This document shows positions 9,217 to 18,322 of a DNA stretch of 64,000 bases, piece after piece (the first letter of the stretch is position 1; the number at the start of each line of letters is the position of its first letter). The translations under genes and the position numbers were made by a program. Below the pieces are notes generated by a model. That model did not search any database. It had not been told where the DNA came from and saw nothing but the letters and a program-made list of their open reading frames with translations. The DNA is from Chelatococcus sambhunathii. GTDB lineage: Bacteria; Pseudomonadota; Alphaproteobacteria; Rhizobiales; Methylopilaceae. The DNA lies in contig JADBEO010000014.1 in NCBI GenBank assembly GCA_031316315.1, positions 1 through 64,000 on the forward strand, read 5' to 3'.

Positions 9217-10266
9217 ATGGCCAAAGGCGCCGCGGCGAAGGCCGCCCCTAAGCGCAATGTGATCCCGATCTCGCGGGGACGAGCGATCACCACCGGGGAG
9301 ATCATCGACCGCTCGCTCGCGATCGAGATCGTCCGCGTCACCGAACGCGCCGCCGTCGCGGCCGCGCGCTTCCGGGGCCGCGGCGACGAACGGGCGGCCG
9401 ACCAGGCCGCCGTCGACGCCATGCGCCGCGAGCTCAACCGGCTCGCCATCCACGGCGAGGTGGTGATCGGCGAGGGCGCCCGCGACACCGGCGCGCCGCT
9501 CTGCGTCGGCGAGCAGGTCGGCGACCTCACCGGACCGAGGCTGGACATCGCCGTCGACCCGCTGGAGGGCGTCACCCTCTGCGCGAAGGCGCAGGCCAAC
9601 GCCATCTCCGTCATCGCGATCGCCGAGCAGGGAACGCTGCTCAAGGCGCCGGACGTGTATATGAACAAGATCGCGATCGGCCCGGACTACGCGGCCGACA
9701 CGGTCGATCTCGACGCCGCGCCCGAGGACAACATCCGTCGTCTCGCGGCGGCCAAGGGCGTGTCGGTGGACGCCATCGTCGCCTGCATCCTCGACCGTCC
9801 GCGTCACGCCCGGCTGATCGAGGCGGTGCGGGCGACCGGCGCCTCCATCCGGCTGATCTCCGACGGCGACATCTCCGCCGTGATGGACGTCGCGAAGCCC
9901 GAGACGACCGGCGTCGACATCTATCTCGGCTCCGGCGGCGCGCCCGAGGGCGTGCTCGCGGCGGCGGCGCTGAAGTGCATCGGCGGCCACATGCAGGCCC
10001 GCCTGATGCTCGACACGCCGGACGCCCGGCGCGAGGCCGCCGCCCTCGGGCTGCGGGATTTCGAACGCGTGTACGGCGTCAACGACATGGCGGGCGGCGA
10101 CGTGCTGTTCGCGGCGACGGGCGTGACGGACGGCGGCCTTCTGTCCGGCGTGAAATTCGGCGCGCGTTCGATCGTCACCGAGACGATCGTGATGCGCTCC
10201 TCCACGCTGACCAATCGCCGCATCCTCGCCGAACACCGCAGCACCGGGAAGTTCCACCTCGACTGA
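9217..10266 (+). CDS. glpX: Class II fructose-1,6-bisphosphatase
   Basis: The 349-residue cytosolic enzyme hydrolyses fructose 1,6-bisphosphate in gluconeogenesis, and related forms also act on sedoheptulose bisphosphate. Class II signatures are visible: EVVIGEGARD, AVDPLEGVTLCAKAQANAISVIAI and IYLGSGGAPEGVLAAAALKC. A purine-rich gaggggaa lies just ahead of the ATG. In related genomes glpX is followed directly by recJ; here two extra genes intervene. Confidence 0.96.
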   Translation: MAKGAAAKAAPKRNVIPISRGRAITTGEIIDRSLAIEIVRVTERAAVAAARFRGRGDERAADQAAVDAMRRELNRLAIHGEVVIGEGARDTGAPLCVGEQVGDLTGPRLDIAVDPLEGVTLCAKAQANAISVIAIAEQGTLLKAPDVYMNKIAIGPDYAADTVDLDAAPEDNIRRLAAAKGVSVDAIVACILDRPRHARLIEAVRATGASIRLISDGDISAVMDVAKPETTGVDIYLGSGGAPEGVLAAAALKCIGGHMQARLMLDTPDARREAAALGLRDFERVYGVNDMAGGDVLFAATGVTDGGLLSGVKFGARSIVTETIVMRSSTLTNRRILAEHRSTGKFHLD

Positions 10267-10369
10267 CGGTTGCCTCGCGCGGCTCCACAGGCGCCTGCGA
10301 TCATAGGTTGCCTTTTCCGCCGGCGCATGCGGAGTTTGCAGCGCTGTTCTTGGGGGAGAGGCGCTTCGG

Positions 10370-11095
10370 TTGACTGAGTTTCAATCGCAGGCTCGGGAGC
10401 CGGCCTGGACCTTCGGGGCGGCGCGGCGTGAGCAGGACTTCGATCTCTCATTTCGGAACGCGACCGACGGGCCGATCGACGAAGCTTTCTGGCGCGAGAC
10501 AGCGCAGGAGATGTTGGCCGGAGTGCCGGACTTCGGTCCGGTCCGCGCGCATTGGGACATCCAGAACGATGAGCTGATTCTGCGTTGCGATTGTCTTGCT
10601 GCGCAGGTGAAACGAACCATCAAGCTCGATGAGACGCGGGAACGTTGCGTCTGGCACGACGAATTCAGTCTGCATCCGGCGTTTCAGGGCGCGGGATATG
10701 GCCCGCGGATGATGCGGGGAAGTTTGCACGCTTATGATCGGCTCGGCTTACGGTTCGTTTACGTCGAAGCTGACAATGTAAAGGGCGGCTACACTTGGGC
10801 CAGGCTAGGTTTCGCGATCCGCGACGCGGAGGCGGACGACATGCGCCTGGGGCTGCTGGAGGTCCTCGAGATTCCGAGCAGACAGGCTGAACTCGGCATT
10901 GGCGACCGGCGCGCCAGATATGTCGAAACCATTCTGGCCTCGGAGAATCATCGGCTGATGTTCAATGTCGCATGTCTCGCCGACGAGAACGGCCCATATG
11001 GAAAGCAGTTGCTTCTCGGTTCCAGCTGGGGTGGTTATATCGACCTCCTCAATTCCGATCATCGAACACTCCTGAACGAGGCGATCGCGCGATGA
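10370..11095 (+). CDS. GNAT-fold acyltransferase-like protein
   Basis: I do not recognise the exact family of this 241-residue protein. Its centre has the acetyl-CoA pyrophosphate-loop pattern Q-x-x-G-x-G (FQGAGYG, Gln106) after a strand, followed by a helix and then VEADNVKGGYTWARLGFA, where the N...GxxxARxGF arrangement is typical of GNAT folds. There is no signal peptide. The start is a TTG at 10370 with gggggagag ten bases upstream. The stop overlaps the next small gene by ATGA, so the two are translationally coupled. The pair is inserted between glpX and recJ, and base composition is less GC-rich than its neighbours, which suggests acquisition. Confidence 0.6.
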   Translation: MTEFQSQAREPAWTFGAARREQDFDLSFRNATDGPIDEAFWRETAQEMLAGVPDFGPVRAHWDIQNDELILRCDCLAAQVKRTIKLDETRERCVWHDEFSLHPAFQGAGYGPRMMRGSLHAYDRLGLRFVYVEADNVKGGYTWARLGFAIRDAEADDMRLGLLEVLEIPSRQAELGIGDRRARYVETILASENHRLMFNVACLADENGPYGKQLLLGSSWGGYIDLLNSDHRTLLNEAIAR

Positions 11096-11331
11096 AACGG
11101 CTATCGTATGAGGGCCCCTGCGATCGCCGACCCGCAGGCGCCGATACCGACGCTTCCGACGAGATTCTTCGGGAAGACCTTCGTGTCACGGACGAGGATC
11201 TGGCTTCGCCGCTCTGTGGAGCGCTCGCCGAGGCCCAAGCGATATTGAAGTCGAGGCGGCGTCAGGAACAAGACCCTGCAACGGACCGAAGCGACATCAG
11301 GGCGCCCGCGCTGGTCAAGATGATCGCGTAA
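11092..11331 (+). CDS. Small hypothetical protein coupled to GNAT-like gene
   Basis: This 79-residue product is acidic in the middle (SDEILREDLRVTDEDLASP) and basic near the C-terminus (KSRRRQEQDP). It has no signal peptide or membrane segment and I recognise no domain. Support for its being real is the ATGA overlap with the preceding GNAT-like gene and an open frame up to the recJ leader. The acidic/basic layout could fit a small partner protein of the acyltransferase, but that is inference. Confidence 0.4.
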   Translation: MKRLSYEGPCDRRPAGADTDASDEILREDLRVTDEDLASPLCGALAEAQAILKSRRRQEQDPATDRSDIRAPALVKMIA

Positions 11332-11414
11332 TATCGGAGCGCGGCGGCGCCTTCGCATCGCGTGGTGGACCCGCGCATGCTGTGCTCGTCCATCGCGTCT
11401 GATCTAATGCGCCG

Positions 11415-13247
11415 ATGGCGATTCAATCCCTCCACCTTGCCTGGGCGCCGCCGGGCCGCGACGCCTTCCTCGGAGTCGAGGAGTCCTTCTGCGGCCGCGT
11501 CTGGCGCGACCGGCTCGACGCGCGCGGCCGCGCCGTCGCCGCGGAGATCGCGCGCGACCACGGCCTGTCGGACCTGCTGTCCAGGGTGCTGGCGGGCCGC
11601 GGCGTCGCGAGCGCTGAGGCGTTGGCTTATCTCAATCCCTCCATCCGCGAGCTGATGCCGGATCCCGATACGCTGACCGGCATGCGCGCGGCCGCCGCGC
11701 GCCTCGCCGACGCCGTCGCGCGCGGGGAGATGGTGGCCGTCTTCGGCGACTACGACGTCGACGGCGCGACCTCGGCGGCTCTGCTGGCGGGCTATCTCCG
11801 CGAGGCCGGCGGCCGCGCCGTCACCTACATCCCCGACCGCATCTTCGAGGGATACGGCCCCAACATCGCGGCGATCGATCGGCTGGCCGACGGCGGCGCG
11901 ACCCTGCTCGTCGCCGTCGACTGCGGCTCGACCAGCCTCGAGGCGCTCGCCCATGCGAAGGCGCGCGGTCTCGACGTCATCGTGCTCGACCATCACCAGG
12001 TCGGCGCGACGCTCCCCGACGCGCTTTCGATCGTGAACCCCAACCGGCAGGACGATCTGTCCGGCCTCGGCCAGCTCGCAGCCTGCGGCGTCGTGTTCAT
12101 GACCCTCGTCGCCGTGACGCGCGAGCTCCGCCGCCGCGGGCATTGGGCCGCGCGGGGCGGCGAGCCCGACCTGCTGGCGGGGCTCGATCTGGTCGCGCTC
12201 GGGACGGTGGCGGACGTCGCGCCGTTGACCGGCCTCAACCGCGCCTTCGTCCAAAAGGGGCTGATCGCGCTGCGTTCCCGCGCGCGGCTCGGCCTCGCGG
12301 CGCTGATGGACGCCAGCCGCCTCGACGGTCCGGTGACGCCCTATCATCTCGGCTTCCTGCTCGGACCGCGCATCAACGCCGGCGGGCGCATCGGCGACGC
12401 TGGTCTCGGCTGCCGGCTGATGCTCTCCGGCGACGAGGTTGAGGCGCGCGCGATCGCCGCGGATCTCGACCGGCTGAACGGCGAGCGGCAGGAGATCGAG
12501 CGCGCGACGCTCGCCGAGGCCGAAGCCGAGGCGCTGGCCGCGCTCGGCCTCGACGGGGAGGGCGCGTCGGTCGCGGTGGTCTCCGGCGAGGGCTGGCATC
12601 CCGGCGTGGTCGGCCTCGTCGCCTCGCGACTCAAGGAGAAGTTCCGTCGCCCGGCCTTCGCCGTGGCGATCGCGCCCGACGGCCTCGGCGTCGGTTCGGG
12701 TCGCTCGATCCCCGGCGTCGATCTCGGCGCCGTCGTGCGCGCGGCGGTCGAGGAGGGGCTGCTCCGGAAAGGCGGCGGACACGCCATGGCGGCCGGCGTC
12801 ACGGTGGAGAAGACCCGCCTCGGCGACCTGCGCGCCTTTCTGGAGGAACGTCTCGCGGCGTCCGTCGCCGCGGCGCGCGGCGACCACGCGCTCAAGCTCG
12901 ACGCCGCGCTCACCGCGGCCGCGGCGACGCCCGCGCTCGTGCGGGAGCTCGACCGGGCCGGCCCCTTTGGCGCAGGCGCGCCGGAGCCGATGCTCGCTCT
13001 CGCCGGCCACGTCGTGGCGAACGCCGACGTCGTGGGGCAGGGCCATGTCCGCCTGCGCCTCAAGGCGGGCGACGGCGCCTCGATCGGGGCGATCGCCTTC
13101 CGCGCGGCGGACAGCAAGCTCGGACGGGCGCTGATCGCGCGGCGCGGATCGCGCGTCCACGCGGCCGGCTGCCTCGGCGTCGATCGCTGGGGCGGCGCCG
13201 AGCGCGCGACGCTGCGCGTCATCGACGCCGCGCCCGCCGACGGCTAG
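11415..13247 (+). CDS. recJ: Single-stranded-DNA-specific exonuclease RecJ
   Basis: RecJ degrades single-stranded DNA 5' to 3' in recombination and repair. The 610-residue length is usual. Metal-binding motifs of the DHH phosphoesterase superfamily are clear: FGDYDVDGATSAALL (motif I) and VIVLDHHQ (DHH at 192-194), then the DHHA1-domain signatures GWHPGVVGLVASRLKEKF, GSGRSIPGVDLG and GGGHAMAAGV. The C-terminal OB-fold contains FGAGAPEP and HVRLRL. It closes the conserved aminotransferase-hom-glpX-recJ block. Confidence 0.97.
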   Translation: MAIQSLHLAWAPPGRDAFLGVEESFCGRVWRDRLDARGRAVAAEIARDHGLSDLLSRVLAGRGVASAEALAYLNPSIRELMPDPDTLTGMRAAAARLADAVARGEMVAVFGDYDVDGATSAALLAGYLREAGGRAVTYIPDRIFEGYGPNIAAIDRLADGGATLLVAVDCGSTSLEALAHAKARGLDVIVLDHHQVGATLPDALSIVNPNRQDDLSGLGQLAACGVVFMTLVAVTRELRRRGHWAARGGEPDLLAGLDLVALGTVADVAPLTGLNRAFVQKGLIALRSRARLGLAALMDASRLDGPVTPYHLGFLLGPRINAGGRIGDAGLGCRLMLSGDEVEARAIAADLDRLNGERQEIERATLAEAEAEALAALGLDGEGASVAVVSGEGWHPGVVGLVASRLKEKFRRPAFAVAIAPDGLGVGSGRSIPGVDLGAVVRAAVEEGLLRKGGGHAMAAGVTVEKTRLGDLRAFLEERLAASVAAARGDHALKLDAALTAAAATPALVRELDRAGPFGAGAPEPMLALAGHVVANADVVGQGHVRLRLKAGDGASIGAIAFRAADSKLGRALIARRGSRVHAAGCLGVDRWGGAERATLRVIDAAPADG

Positions 13248-13398
13248 GACGGCGCCACGCCGATCAGCGTCGGTCGCCGATCTTGTCGGCGGCGGCATAA
13301 GCGCCACGTGATCGACGAGATTGATCTGCAAATGTCAGCTGCTGGTTCTCCGCGTCACGTCGGAGCCGACGCAATGACGCAAGCCGACGGACCTGACA

Positions 13399-14070
13399 TT
13401 GACCCATTTCGCAGACCCGCCCGGCGCCGCCGCGGATCCGGGCGTCCCGCCGCCCGGAAAGCGCGGCTTTTCCGAGGTGCTGCGCGACCTCGCCGCCTCG
13501 GACGTGGAGCGCGTCAGCGTGGGCTCGATCCTCCACGCCTTCGGCGATCGGGCCTTCGGCGCGCTGCTGCTGGTCTTCGCGCTGCCGAACGCCCTGCCGA
13601 TGCCGCCCGGAACCTCCGCGATTCTCGGCGCGCCGATCGTCTTCATCGCGTTCCAGCTGATGATCGGGCGGCCGACGCTGTGGCTGCCGCGATTCATCAC
13701 GGAAAGGTCGCTGGCCCGGGCGGACTTCGCGACGCTGGCGAACAAGATCGACCCTTGGGTCCACAAGCTCGAGAGGCTCCTGAAGCCCCGCCTGCCGCTG
13801 CTGACGACCCCTTTCGCGGATCGGCTCACCGGGCTCGCCTGTTTCGTGCTGTCGCTGATACTCGCCTTGCCGATACCCTTCGGGAACATGCCGCCGGCGA
13901 TCGCCCTGACCGCCTTCGCGCTCGGGATGATCGAGAGCGACGGCGCGGCGATCGCGGCCGGCTGGCTCGGCACGATCGCGAGCTTCGTGATCCTCGGCCT
14001 GTTCGCAGGCGTGGTGAGCGCGGGCCTACAGTATTTCGGCGGCCCGCTGCTGCGCCTGTTCGGCATGTGA
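13399..14070 (+). CDS. ExoD-like membrane protein
   Basis: The 223-residue protein resembles ExoD of Sinorhizobium, named for a role in exopolysaccharide production and alkaline tolerance; biochemical function is unknown. Recognisable features are ILHAFGDRAFGALLLVFALP, PGTSAILGAPIVFIAFQLM and a C-terminal pair of long hydrophobic segments, giving about four membrane passes. The start is uncertain: a TTG at 13399 is the first usual codon after an upstream in-frame stop, and no strong ribosome site is visible. It stands alone between recJ and tRNA-Glu. Confidence 0.8.
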   Translation: MTHFADPPGAAADPGVPPPGKRGFSEVLRDLAASDVERVSVGSILHAFGDRAFGALLLVFALPNALPMPPGTSAILGAPIVFIAFQLMIGRPTLWLPRFITERSLARADFATLANKIDPWVHKLERLLKPRLPLLTTPFADRLTGLACFVLSLILALPIPFGNMPPAIALTAFALGMIESDGAAIAAGWLGTIASFVILGLFAGVVSAGLQYFGGPLLRLFGM

Positions 14071-14129
14071 GAGCGCATCGACAAGCCGGCTTGCAGGGGC
14101 GCGCGAAGCCCCGTAAGAACGCCCCGCAC

Positions 14130-14204
14130 GCGCCCTTCGTCTATCGGTTAGGACGTCAGCCTTTCACGCTGGAGAGACGGGTTCGACTCCCGTAGGGCGC
14201 GCCA
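14130..14204 (+). tRNA. tRNA-Glu (anticodon UUC)
   Basis: A full cloverleaf can be folded: acceptor gcgccct pairing with agggcgc, D-stem gtct/ggac, anticodon stem tcagc/gctgg around loop ctTTCac, T-stem acggg/cccgt around ttcgact, discriminator G and an encoded CCA at 14202-14204. The anticodon TTC reads glutamate codons. I see no repeat of its 3' end elsewhere in the window, so there is no sign of an integrated element here. Confidence 0.97.
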
Positions 14205-14256
14205 CCTTCTCGAAAATCGCATTCATCACGACCGGCGGGCGCGGCGCCCGTCCGTC

Positions 14257-16356
14257 CTACGCCGCGAAGCTTCCCGTCGGGGCGGCGGCCGGCTGCTGGG
14301 CGAAGCGCTTGAGCGCGTCGGTCGTCGTGTCGCGGTCCGCGGGGCGGCCGAACAGGTAGCCCTGCGCGAGCCTGCATCCCAGCCGTTCGAGCTGAGCGGC
14401 CTGTTCGCGCGTCTCGACGCCCTCGGCCACGGTCCGCATCCTGAGCCCGCTGGCCATGTCAAGGAGCGACTTGATGATGACCTCGCCCGCGTCGCCGGCG
14501 GACACGCGATCGACGAAGCTCTTGTCGATCTTGATGATGTCGACCGGAAACGTCAGCAGGTGCGTCAGCGACGCGAAGCCCGTGCCGAAATCGTCCAGCG
14601 CGACGAGCAGTCCTTCGGCTCGCAGCTGCTCGATCGCGCTCGCGACCTTGCGGTCGCTTCCGCCCATGTAGACGGACTCAGTGACTTCCAGGATGACGTG
14701 CTTCAGCGGCGCCCGGTGCCGCGCGAAGGCGGCCGCGATCCGGTCCCGCAGGTCGTCCTTCTGGAAATCCGCCATGGAGACGTTCACGCCGACATGCTGC
14801 AGCGGAATCCCGCGGTCGAGCCAGTGGCGCACGTCGCGCGCCACCGCGTCGAGCATGCGGTCGGTGACGAGGCCGCCGATCGAGAGATCCTGCATGGCCG
14901 CCGCGAACTGGCCAGCCTGCAGCACCTCGCCGTCCCTGGTCCGCACCCGGCACAGCGCCTCGAGGCCGACGATTTCGCGTGTGTCCAGCCTCACGACGGG
15001 CTGGTAGTGCGCTTCGAGGCGCCCTTCCGCGAGCGCGGTCGTGACGGTCTGGAGGACCTTGAAGCGCTGCGCGATGGTGCTCGCGAGATCGTCCCCGTAG
15101 AGAATGAACCCGCCGCGCGCGACCTCCTTGGCATGATAGAGGGCGAGATCCGCGCGCTGTTGCAGAACCGCCGGCTCGCCTAAGCCGGTCGGACAGCGCT
15201 CTGCTCCGCCGCAGGTCACGCCCGGCGCCAGCATGTGGCCGCCGCACATGATGGGCGCCTTCATCGCCGCCAGTATCCTTGCGGCCGCGCTCGACAGCTC
15301 GCCTTGCCCGGCGTCGACGATCACGGCGAATTCGTCGCCGCCGACCCGGAAAGCCAGGCCGGGCGCCGCCGCCGTCGCGATGCGGCGGGCGACCTCGCGG
15401 ATCAACTCGTCCCCGGTGGCGTGCCCGAAGGTGTCGTTGACGTGCTTCAGATGATCGACGTCGATCAGCATCAATCCGAGCGTCCCCTGCGCACGCTCGC
15501 AAGCGGCCTCGACTGTCCTGTTGAAATTGGCGCGATTGCCGAGGTCGGTCAGCGCGTCGAAATAGGCAAGCCGGTGGTTCTCCTCCCTGACCTCCTCGCG
15601 TTCGAGCAGGATGGAGCAAAGGTCGACGCAGTCCGCCACGAGGCGCTGCTCCTGCTCGTTCGGCCCGCGGTTCTCGGTGAAATAGAATCCGAAGGTTCCG
15701 ATGACCCTGCCGTCGCCGTGCAGGATGGGGCTCGACCAGCATGCCCTGACGCCGAGCGGCTCGAGCATCTCGGCCAGGAACCTGTACGGCTCCCAGCTTG
15801 GATCGGCCGCGATGTCGACGGTCGTGACCGGCTTGCGAAAAAACGCGGCCGTGCCGCACGAGCCCACTCCGGGACCGACCACGATGCCGTCGAGCGCCGC
15901 GGAGTACCGGTCGGGCAGGCTCGGGCCAGCGAGGGGATGCAGCCGCCCCGCGCGGTCCACCGTGAGGATCGAGCAGCGGACGCCCTCTGCAAAGCTTTCC
16001 GCGCGCCGACAGATATGCTCGGCCGTCTCCTCGACCGAGCGGCCTCGCGCGATCATCTCCAGAATGGCCTGCTGAAACTGCTGCTGCACGTGGAGATCCC
16101 AGGGGCGTCCGGGAATGCTTCGCCCGCGACTGTTTACTTTCGGTTTACGGCTGGTGATTCGGCCCCTGCCTCGACCGCCGTGATTTGAGGCTAACGCCGC
16201 GCGCGCATCATCCGATCCGTCGACCACGCGAGACGGACGCTCGGGCGGCGGCGCTTCGACGAACTCAGCCTGGGCCCTTGGTCGCGCTTCAGCAATGGGG
16301 AACCGGATCAGCCGGCCCGCAGCCCGGCCCCGTGAGCTCTGCGACCGTTCGCACAT
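14257..16356 (-). CDS. GAF-GGDEF-EAL cyclic-di-GMP signalling protein
   Basis: The 699-residue protein has a GAF sensor domain (about 90-255; VRCSILTVDRAGRLHPLAGPS, VGPGVGSCGTAAF, ACWSSPI), a GGDEF domain with intact GGDEF at 339-343 and an EAL domain with intact EAL at 466-468 plus NVSMADF, LEVTES, ALDDFGTG, IIKIDKSF and VAEGVET. No RxxD inhibition site precedes GGDEF. The first ~85 residues are Arg-rich and unconserved, so the true start may be downstream of 16356. The GAF domain resembles the sub-type in which CG-x-AAF follows a G-rich turn, often redox or small-molecule sensing, but no ligand can be named. It is convergent with tRNA-Glu. Confidence 0.9.
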   Translation of the reverse strand: MCERSQSSRGRAAGRLIRFPIAEARPRAQAEFVEAPPPERPSRVVDGSDDARAALASNHGGRGRGRITSRKPKVNSRGRSIPGRPWDLHVQQQFQQAILEMIARGRSVEETAEHICRRAESFAEGVRCSILTVDRAGRLHPLAGPSLPDRYSAALDGIVVGPGVGSCGTAAFFRKPVTTVDIAADPSWEPYRFLAEMLEPLGVRACWSSPILHGDGRVIGTFGFYFTENRGPNEQEQRLVADCVDLCSILLEREEVREENHRLAYFDALTDLGNRANFNRTVEAACERAQGTLGLMLIDVDHLKHVNDTFGHATGDELIREVARRIATAAAPGLAFRVGGDEFAVIVDAGQGELSSAAARILAAMKAPIMCGGHMLAPGVTCGGAERCPTGLGEPAVLQQRADLALYHAKEVARGGFILYGDDLASTIAQRFKVLQTVTTALAEGRLEAHYQPVVRLDTREIVGLEALCRVRTRDGEVLQAGQFAAAMQDLSIGGLVTDRMLDAVARDVRHWLDRGIPLQHVGVNVSMADFQKDDLRDRIAAAFARHRAPLKHVILEVTESVYMGGSDRKVASAIEQLRAEGLLVALDDFGTGFASLTHLLTFPVDIIKIDKSFVDRVSAGDAGEVIIKSLLDMASGLRMRTVAEGVETREQAAQLERLGCRLAQGYLFGRPADRDTTTDALKRFAQQPAAAPTGSFAA

Positions 16357-16562
16357 AGCGCTGCGACATAGGCGCCGTCAGGCCGTTCGGGAGGCGTATG
16401 CGGCCGGTGCGGCCGGAACGCTCGAAGGCCTCGACGGCGTGCTCGCGACCCGCCAGGACCCGTGCGACTGGAGGCCGGATGCATCCTGAGCGTGTTTGTG
16501 CGATAGTAAGTAATCGTACAGATTGAAACGCCTCAGGCGTCGCGCGACGATTTCTCCAGGCC

Positions 16563-17429
16563 ATGGGGGAACACGGGATGCGCCACGCAGGGATGTTTGT
16601 CGCCTTGGTTCTCGCCGGCCTCCATTGTGGTCTGGCGGGAGGCGAAGCCGCGCCGATCGGCGGGTGCGCCTTCGACGCGCAGACCCAAAGCTTCAAGGGC
16701 GCCGCGGTCGCGCAGGCGACTTGCCTTCTGCGCAAGGTGAAGCCCAAGGGGTCTGGAGCGACGGTTCAGCCGATTCCGGACTGGCTGAAATCCAATGTTG
16801 ACCAGCCGGTCACGGTCGATCGAGAGAAACTGAAGGCCTATCTCAGCGCCCGACAGATCAACGCAAAGGATGTTGGCCTGTCGGGCGCTATCGGGGTCGC
16901 GCCCAAGCTTCGCTATTTCGTCATTCACGACACAAGCTGGCCTGAAATCGCCCAATCGGCCGGTTTTCCGGCGAACATCGATGCGTCTTCGTATTCAGGC
17001 AACAAGCTCGCCAACTGGACGGGCAAGATCCGCCAGCGCGTCAACGCCATGGTCGCGCGCGACGGCGCTTCCGAGGTCTTCCAGGCCTGGGGCGCGACGC
17101 GCCCGCTTCCGGCGACGAAGCTCGAACAGACCAACCTCGCCGGGATCGGGTCCCGCGCGGTCTTCGTCCATGTCGAGAACGTCCAGCCGCGGCTGAAGCC
17201 GACGAACTCCTTCGCCTGGATCGCGCCGGATCCCGGCCTGTCGCCGGCTCAGGAGGAACGGCTGGCGCTCGCCTATGTCGTGGCGAGCTTCGCCGCCGGG
17301 CGCTGGCTGGTCCCCGCCTATCACTTCAACATCGACGAGGGACTGCCCAACGGTCACGACGATCCGCAGGGCGGCGACCTCGCAAGCTGGGTTCAGAAAG
17401 TCGAGAACATCGCAAGCGCGGCGCAATAG
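16563..17429 (+). CDS. Secreted protein resembling amidase_2 (N-acetylmuramoyl-L-alanine amidase)
   Basis: This 288-residue protein starts with a signal peptide (MRHAGMFVALVLAGLHCG; the ATG at 16578 may be the true start, with gggggaa upstream). The mature part contains YFVIHDTS, VFVHVENVQPR and HFNIDEGLPNGHDDPQGGD, which line up with the zinc-ligand strand, the central strand and the final H-x-DP loop of amidase_2/PGRP peptidoglycan amidases. The fit is by eye and one ligand is not certain, so an inactive relative is possible. The next gene, 11 bases on, is a lipoprotein with a lytic transglycosylase signature, which supports a cell-wall role. Confidence 0.55.
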   Translation: MGEHGMRHAGMFVALVLAGLHCGLAGGEAAPIGGCAFDAQTQSFKGAAVAQATCLLRKVKPKGSGATVQPIPDWLKSNVDQPVTVDREKLKAYLSARQINAKDVGLSGAIGVAPKLRYFVIHDTSWPEIAQSAGFPANIDASSYSGNKLANWTGKIRQRVNAMVARDGASEVFQAWGATRPLPATKLEQTNLAGIGSRAVFVHVENVQPRLKPTNSFAWIAPDPGLSPAQEERLALAYVVASFAAGRWLVPAYHFNIDEGLPNGHDDPQGGDLASWVQKVENIASAAQ

Positions 17430-17440
17430 GAGGCGGGCGC

Positions 17441-18217
17441 ATGTCCAGTTCAATATCCGCCGTCGTCTTCCGCGGCCTCGTAGCGGCGTTGGCCGCGGTC
17501 GCCGTTCTGTCAGGCTGCGGTCCGCGGACGGGCCCCACGCCCCAGGCTGACGCGGCGCCGCCGCCCCGGGAGACCCCGCCATCATCGGGTTCGGCATCGT
17601 CGGGGAGCGCTCCGCTTTCCTGCACGGCGCAGTGGCGGGCTCACGGCCACACGACTCAGACGGCGGCCAAGGCCTTCGCCGCGCAGTGCCTGCGGGATCA
17701 GGGCGGCGTCGCAAGGCAGCTGAACGCCGCCTCCGTAGCGGTTCTCGCCCGTCAGGCGGTCCCGACTGGAAGCGGGCTGACGGCGCTCGAACCGTCCGAC
17801 ATCGAGGTCTTCTGTCCGGCCTATCGTCGGCAGGGGGCCGAGGGCCGAGCCGCGTTCTGGGCCGGTCTGCTGACGGCCATCGCGCGCCCGGAGTCCGACT
17901 ACAACACCGCGACGACGCTTTGGGAGGGCGGCACGCAGCAGCAGTTCAGCATCGGGCTTCTGCAGCTCTCGCTGAGCGATGAAGGGGGCTACCGCTGTGG
18001 GTTCCGCACGGAGGCGGACATTACCGAGCCGGCGCGCAATCTCGCCTGTGGGGAAAAGATCCTTCTGAAGCTTGTCTCGCGCGCCGGCTTTATCGGCGGC
18101 GATACGGCTCATCAGACTTCGGCCGCCGCGGCCTATTGGTCGACGCTGCGCTCATCGTCGCCCGCGCGCGCCGAGATCATCGGCAAGACAAGGGCGCTGG
18201 AGGCGTGCAGGGGGTAG
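17441..18217 (+). CDS. Lipoprotein with SLT/lysozyme-like domain
   Basis: The 258-residue product has a lipoprotein signal (GLVAALAAVAVLSGCG; lipidated Cys about 26), a Pro/Ser-rich linker, then a domain with AIARPESDYN followed by FSIGLLQLS. The E-S pair and the later S-x-GLLQLS are the hallmark of lytic transglycosylase/goose lysozyme folds, where the Glu is catalytic. Cysteines around (SCTAQW, FCPAY, YRCGF, LACGE) may form disulphides, fitting a periplasmic location. It follows the amidase-like gene closely, probably in one operon, so the two may cleave glycan strands and stem peptides together. Confidence 0.7.
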   Translation: MSSSISAVVFRGLVAALAAVAVLSGCGPRTGPTPQADAAPPPRETPPSSGSASSGSAPLSCTAQWRAHGHTTQTAAKAFAAQCLRDQGGVARQLNAASVAVLARQAVPTGSGLTALEPSDIEVFCPAYRRQGAEGRAAFWAGLLTAIARPESDYNTATTLWEGGTQQQFSIGLLQLSLSDEGGYRCGFRTEADITEPARNLACGEKILLKLVSRAGFIGGDTAHQTSAAAAYWSTLRSSSPARAEIIGKTRALEACRG

Positions 18218-18322
18218 TCGCCCTTCCGCGACATCGGGAGCAAGAACCGGCTCGCGCAGCCTGTCGGCGGCGCGTAACTTTCGTCCGCGTTCGGCGAGGT
18301 TTGGCCGAAGGCGGAGGCGCCG

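Noticed and set aside
10370-11331. TacAT-type toxin-antitoxin module
   Set aside because: The small protein follows rather than precedes the acyltransferase-like gene and shows no ribbon-helix-helix motif, so the label is not supported.
14130-14204. tRNA-Glu as an integration site
   Set aside because: No integrase gene and no repeat of the tRNA 3' end was seen in the window.
16289-16747. 152-residue antisense frame at the start of the amidase-like gene
   Set aside because: No domain, overlaps the promoter and signal peptide of a well-supported gene.
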